Source of the DNA: an uncultured Sulfitobacter sp.
GTDB lineage: Bacteria > Pseudomonadota > Alphaproteobacteria > Rhodobacterales > Rhodobacteraceae
DNA: 64,000 nucleotides
Direction: 5' to 3'
NCBI GenBank assembly: GCA_947501805.1
Contig: CANMXJ010000013.1
Location: 58,687 to 122,686 of the forward strand
A program made the translations under genes and the position numbers. The notes below the pieces were generated by a model that was given only the letters and a program-made list of their open reading frames with translations, was not told where the DNA came from and did not search any database. Of this stretch, positions 63,776 through 64,000 are shown one piece after another (position 1 is the stretch's first letter; each line of letters opens with the position of its first letter).

Positions 63776-64000
63776 TGATGTGATTGCGGCGGTCGCTCTC
63801 CGGTGGCGAACGAGGTCCGGTATGTTGGCCTTATGAACATAAGCCGTGAGGAGAACGACTATGAAGTATTTTGCAGGTTTGGATGTGTCTTTGAAAAAGA
63901 TTTCCATGTGTGTTGTCGATGACTGTCCGTCGTCAGGGATTTTGGGACAGATGGCCGCGAGATCTAAGAGAGGGTCTGGCACATCTGTTTGGTTTGATTA
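63776..64000 (+). mobile_element. IS110-family element, left end and transposase start (cut by window edge)
   Basis: Inserted into the transposase fragment at about 63775. Some 85 bp of left end precede the transposase ATG at 63861. They include a near-perfect inverted repeat GGCCTTATG/CATAAGCC (63827-63845). The short 5' flank favours an IS1111-type layout, in which the guide RNA region would be at the unseen 3' end; this is inference. Confidence 0.7.
63861..64000 (+). CDS. IS110-family transposase, N-terminal part (incomplete, possibly disrupted)
   Basis: Starts MKYFAGLDVSLKKISMCVVD after a GAGGAG site. GLDVSLK carries the first aspartate of the DEDD catalytic domain of IS110 transposases. 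After VVDD the frame remains open to the edge but no longer looks like the family. A frameshift or a further insertion near 63923 is possible. The rest lies outside the window. Confidence 0.65.
   Translation, partial: MKYFAGLDVSLKKISMCVVDDCPSSGILGQMAARSKRGSGTSVWFD

Overview
The window is a chromosomal segment of an alphaproteobacterium, most likely a Roseobacter-group Rhodobacteraceae. The evidence is gene content and order: mreBCD-mrdA-rodA-ghrA, rpoH next to coaBC-dut-moeB, rsmI-yraN-gshB, and TRAP and ABC uptake operons, at moderate-to-high G+C. No rRNA gene, tRNA gene or CRISPR array was recognised by eye. The genus cannot be fixed from this sequence alone.

Region by region. 1-5050: a partial AraC-type regulator, a hot-dog thioesterase, a DUF1963 protein, and an SDR/Fe-S photolyase pair. 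5151-6915: leuA behind a leucine-rich leader peptide and competing hairpins (an attenuator). 7006-13612: the rod-shape and cell-wall elongation operon mreB-mreC-mreD-mrdA-rodA, then ghrA. 13609-19339: M3 oligopeptidase, membrane-anchored MoeB, dut, coaBC and rpoH. 19428-21271: two cobalamin-pathway genes and a GST. 21389-27188: comM (yifB), split by a 4,277-bp IS1595-family transposon. 27154-34369: alpha/beta hydrolase, gshB, yraN, rsmI, a lipoprotein PBP activator and glnD. 34387-49377: an SbtA-like transporter with a divergent LysR gene, murJ, a rhomboid-like protein lacking all catalytic residues, trpS, an HDAC-family deacetylase, nitroreductase, EI24 protein, mce, a response regulator, a GNAT enzyme, an orphan Flp-type pilin, a DUF1501/DUF1800 pair and aspS. 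49886-62893: a catabolic and uptake cluster. 63257-64000: an orphan terminator followed by IS debris.

The transposon is the most distinctive feature. It has 36-bp terminal inverted repeats (34 matches), an 8-bp target duplication (GAATTTCC), a GTG-start DDN transposase and five passenger genes: two coiled-coil/winged-helix-like proteins, a small HTH protein, a DUF6471 protein and a zinc-ribbon/TM protein. The inner 18 bp of the terminal repeat recurs exactly beside the transposase start. A more symmetrical relative lies in front of the divergent DUF6471 gene. This suggests that one DNA-binding protein may recognise both the ends and the internal promoters. Removing the element and one target copy restores a 504-codon comM frame.

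The catabolic cluster (49886-58678) joins HyuA/HyuB, an N-carbamoylsarcosine-amidase-like hydrolase, a complete TRAP transporter and a divergent LysR regulator. It is best read as uptake of N-methylhydantoin or a related cyclic ureide and its hydrolysis to sarcosine or an amino acid. A polyamine-type ABC importer (58693-62893) lies next to it. The right end has decayed through nested insertion sequences.
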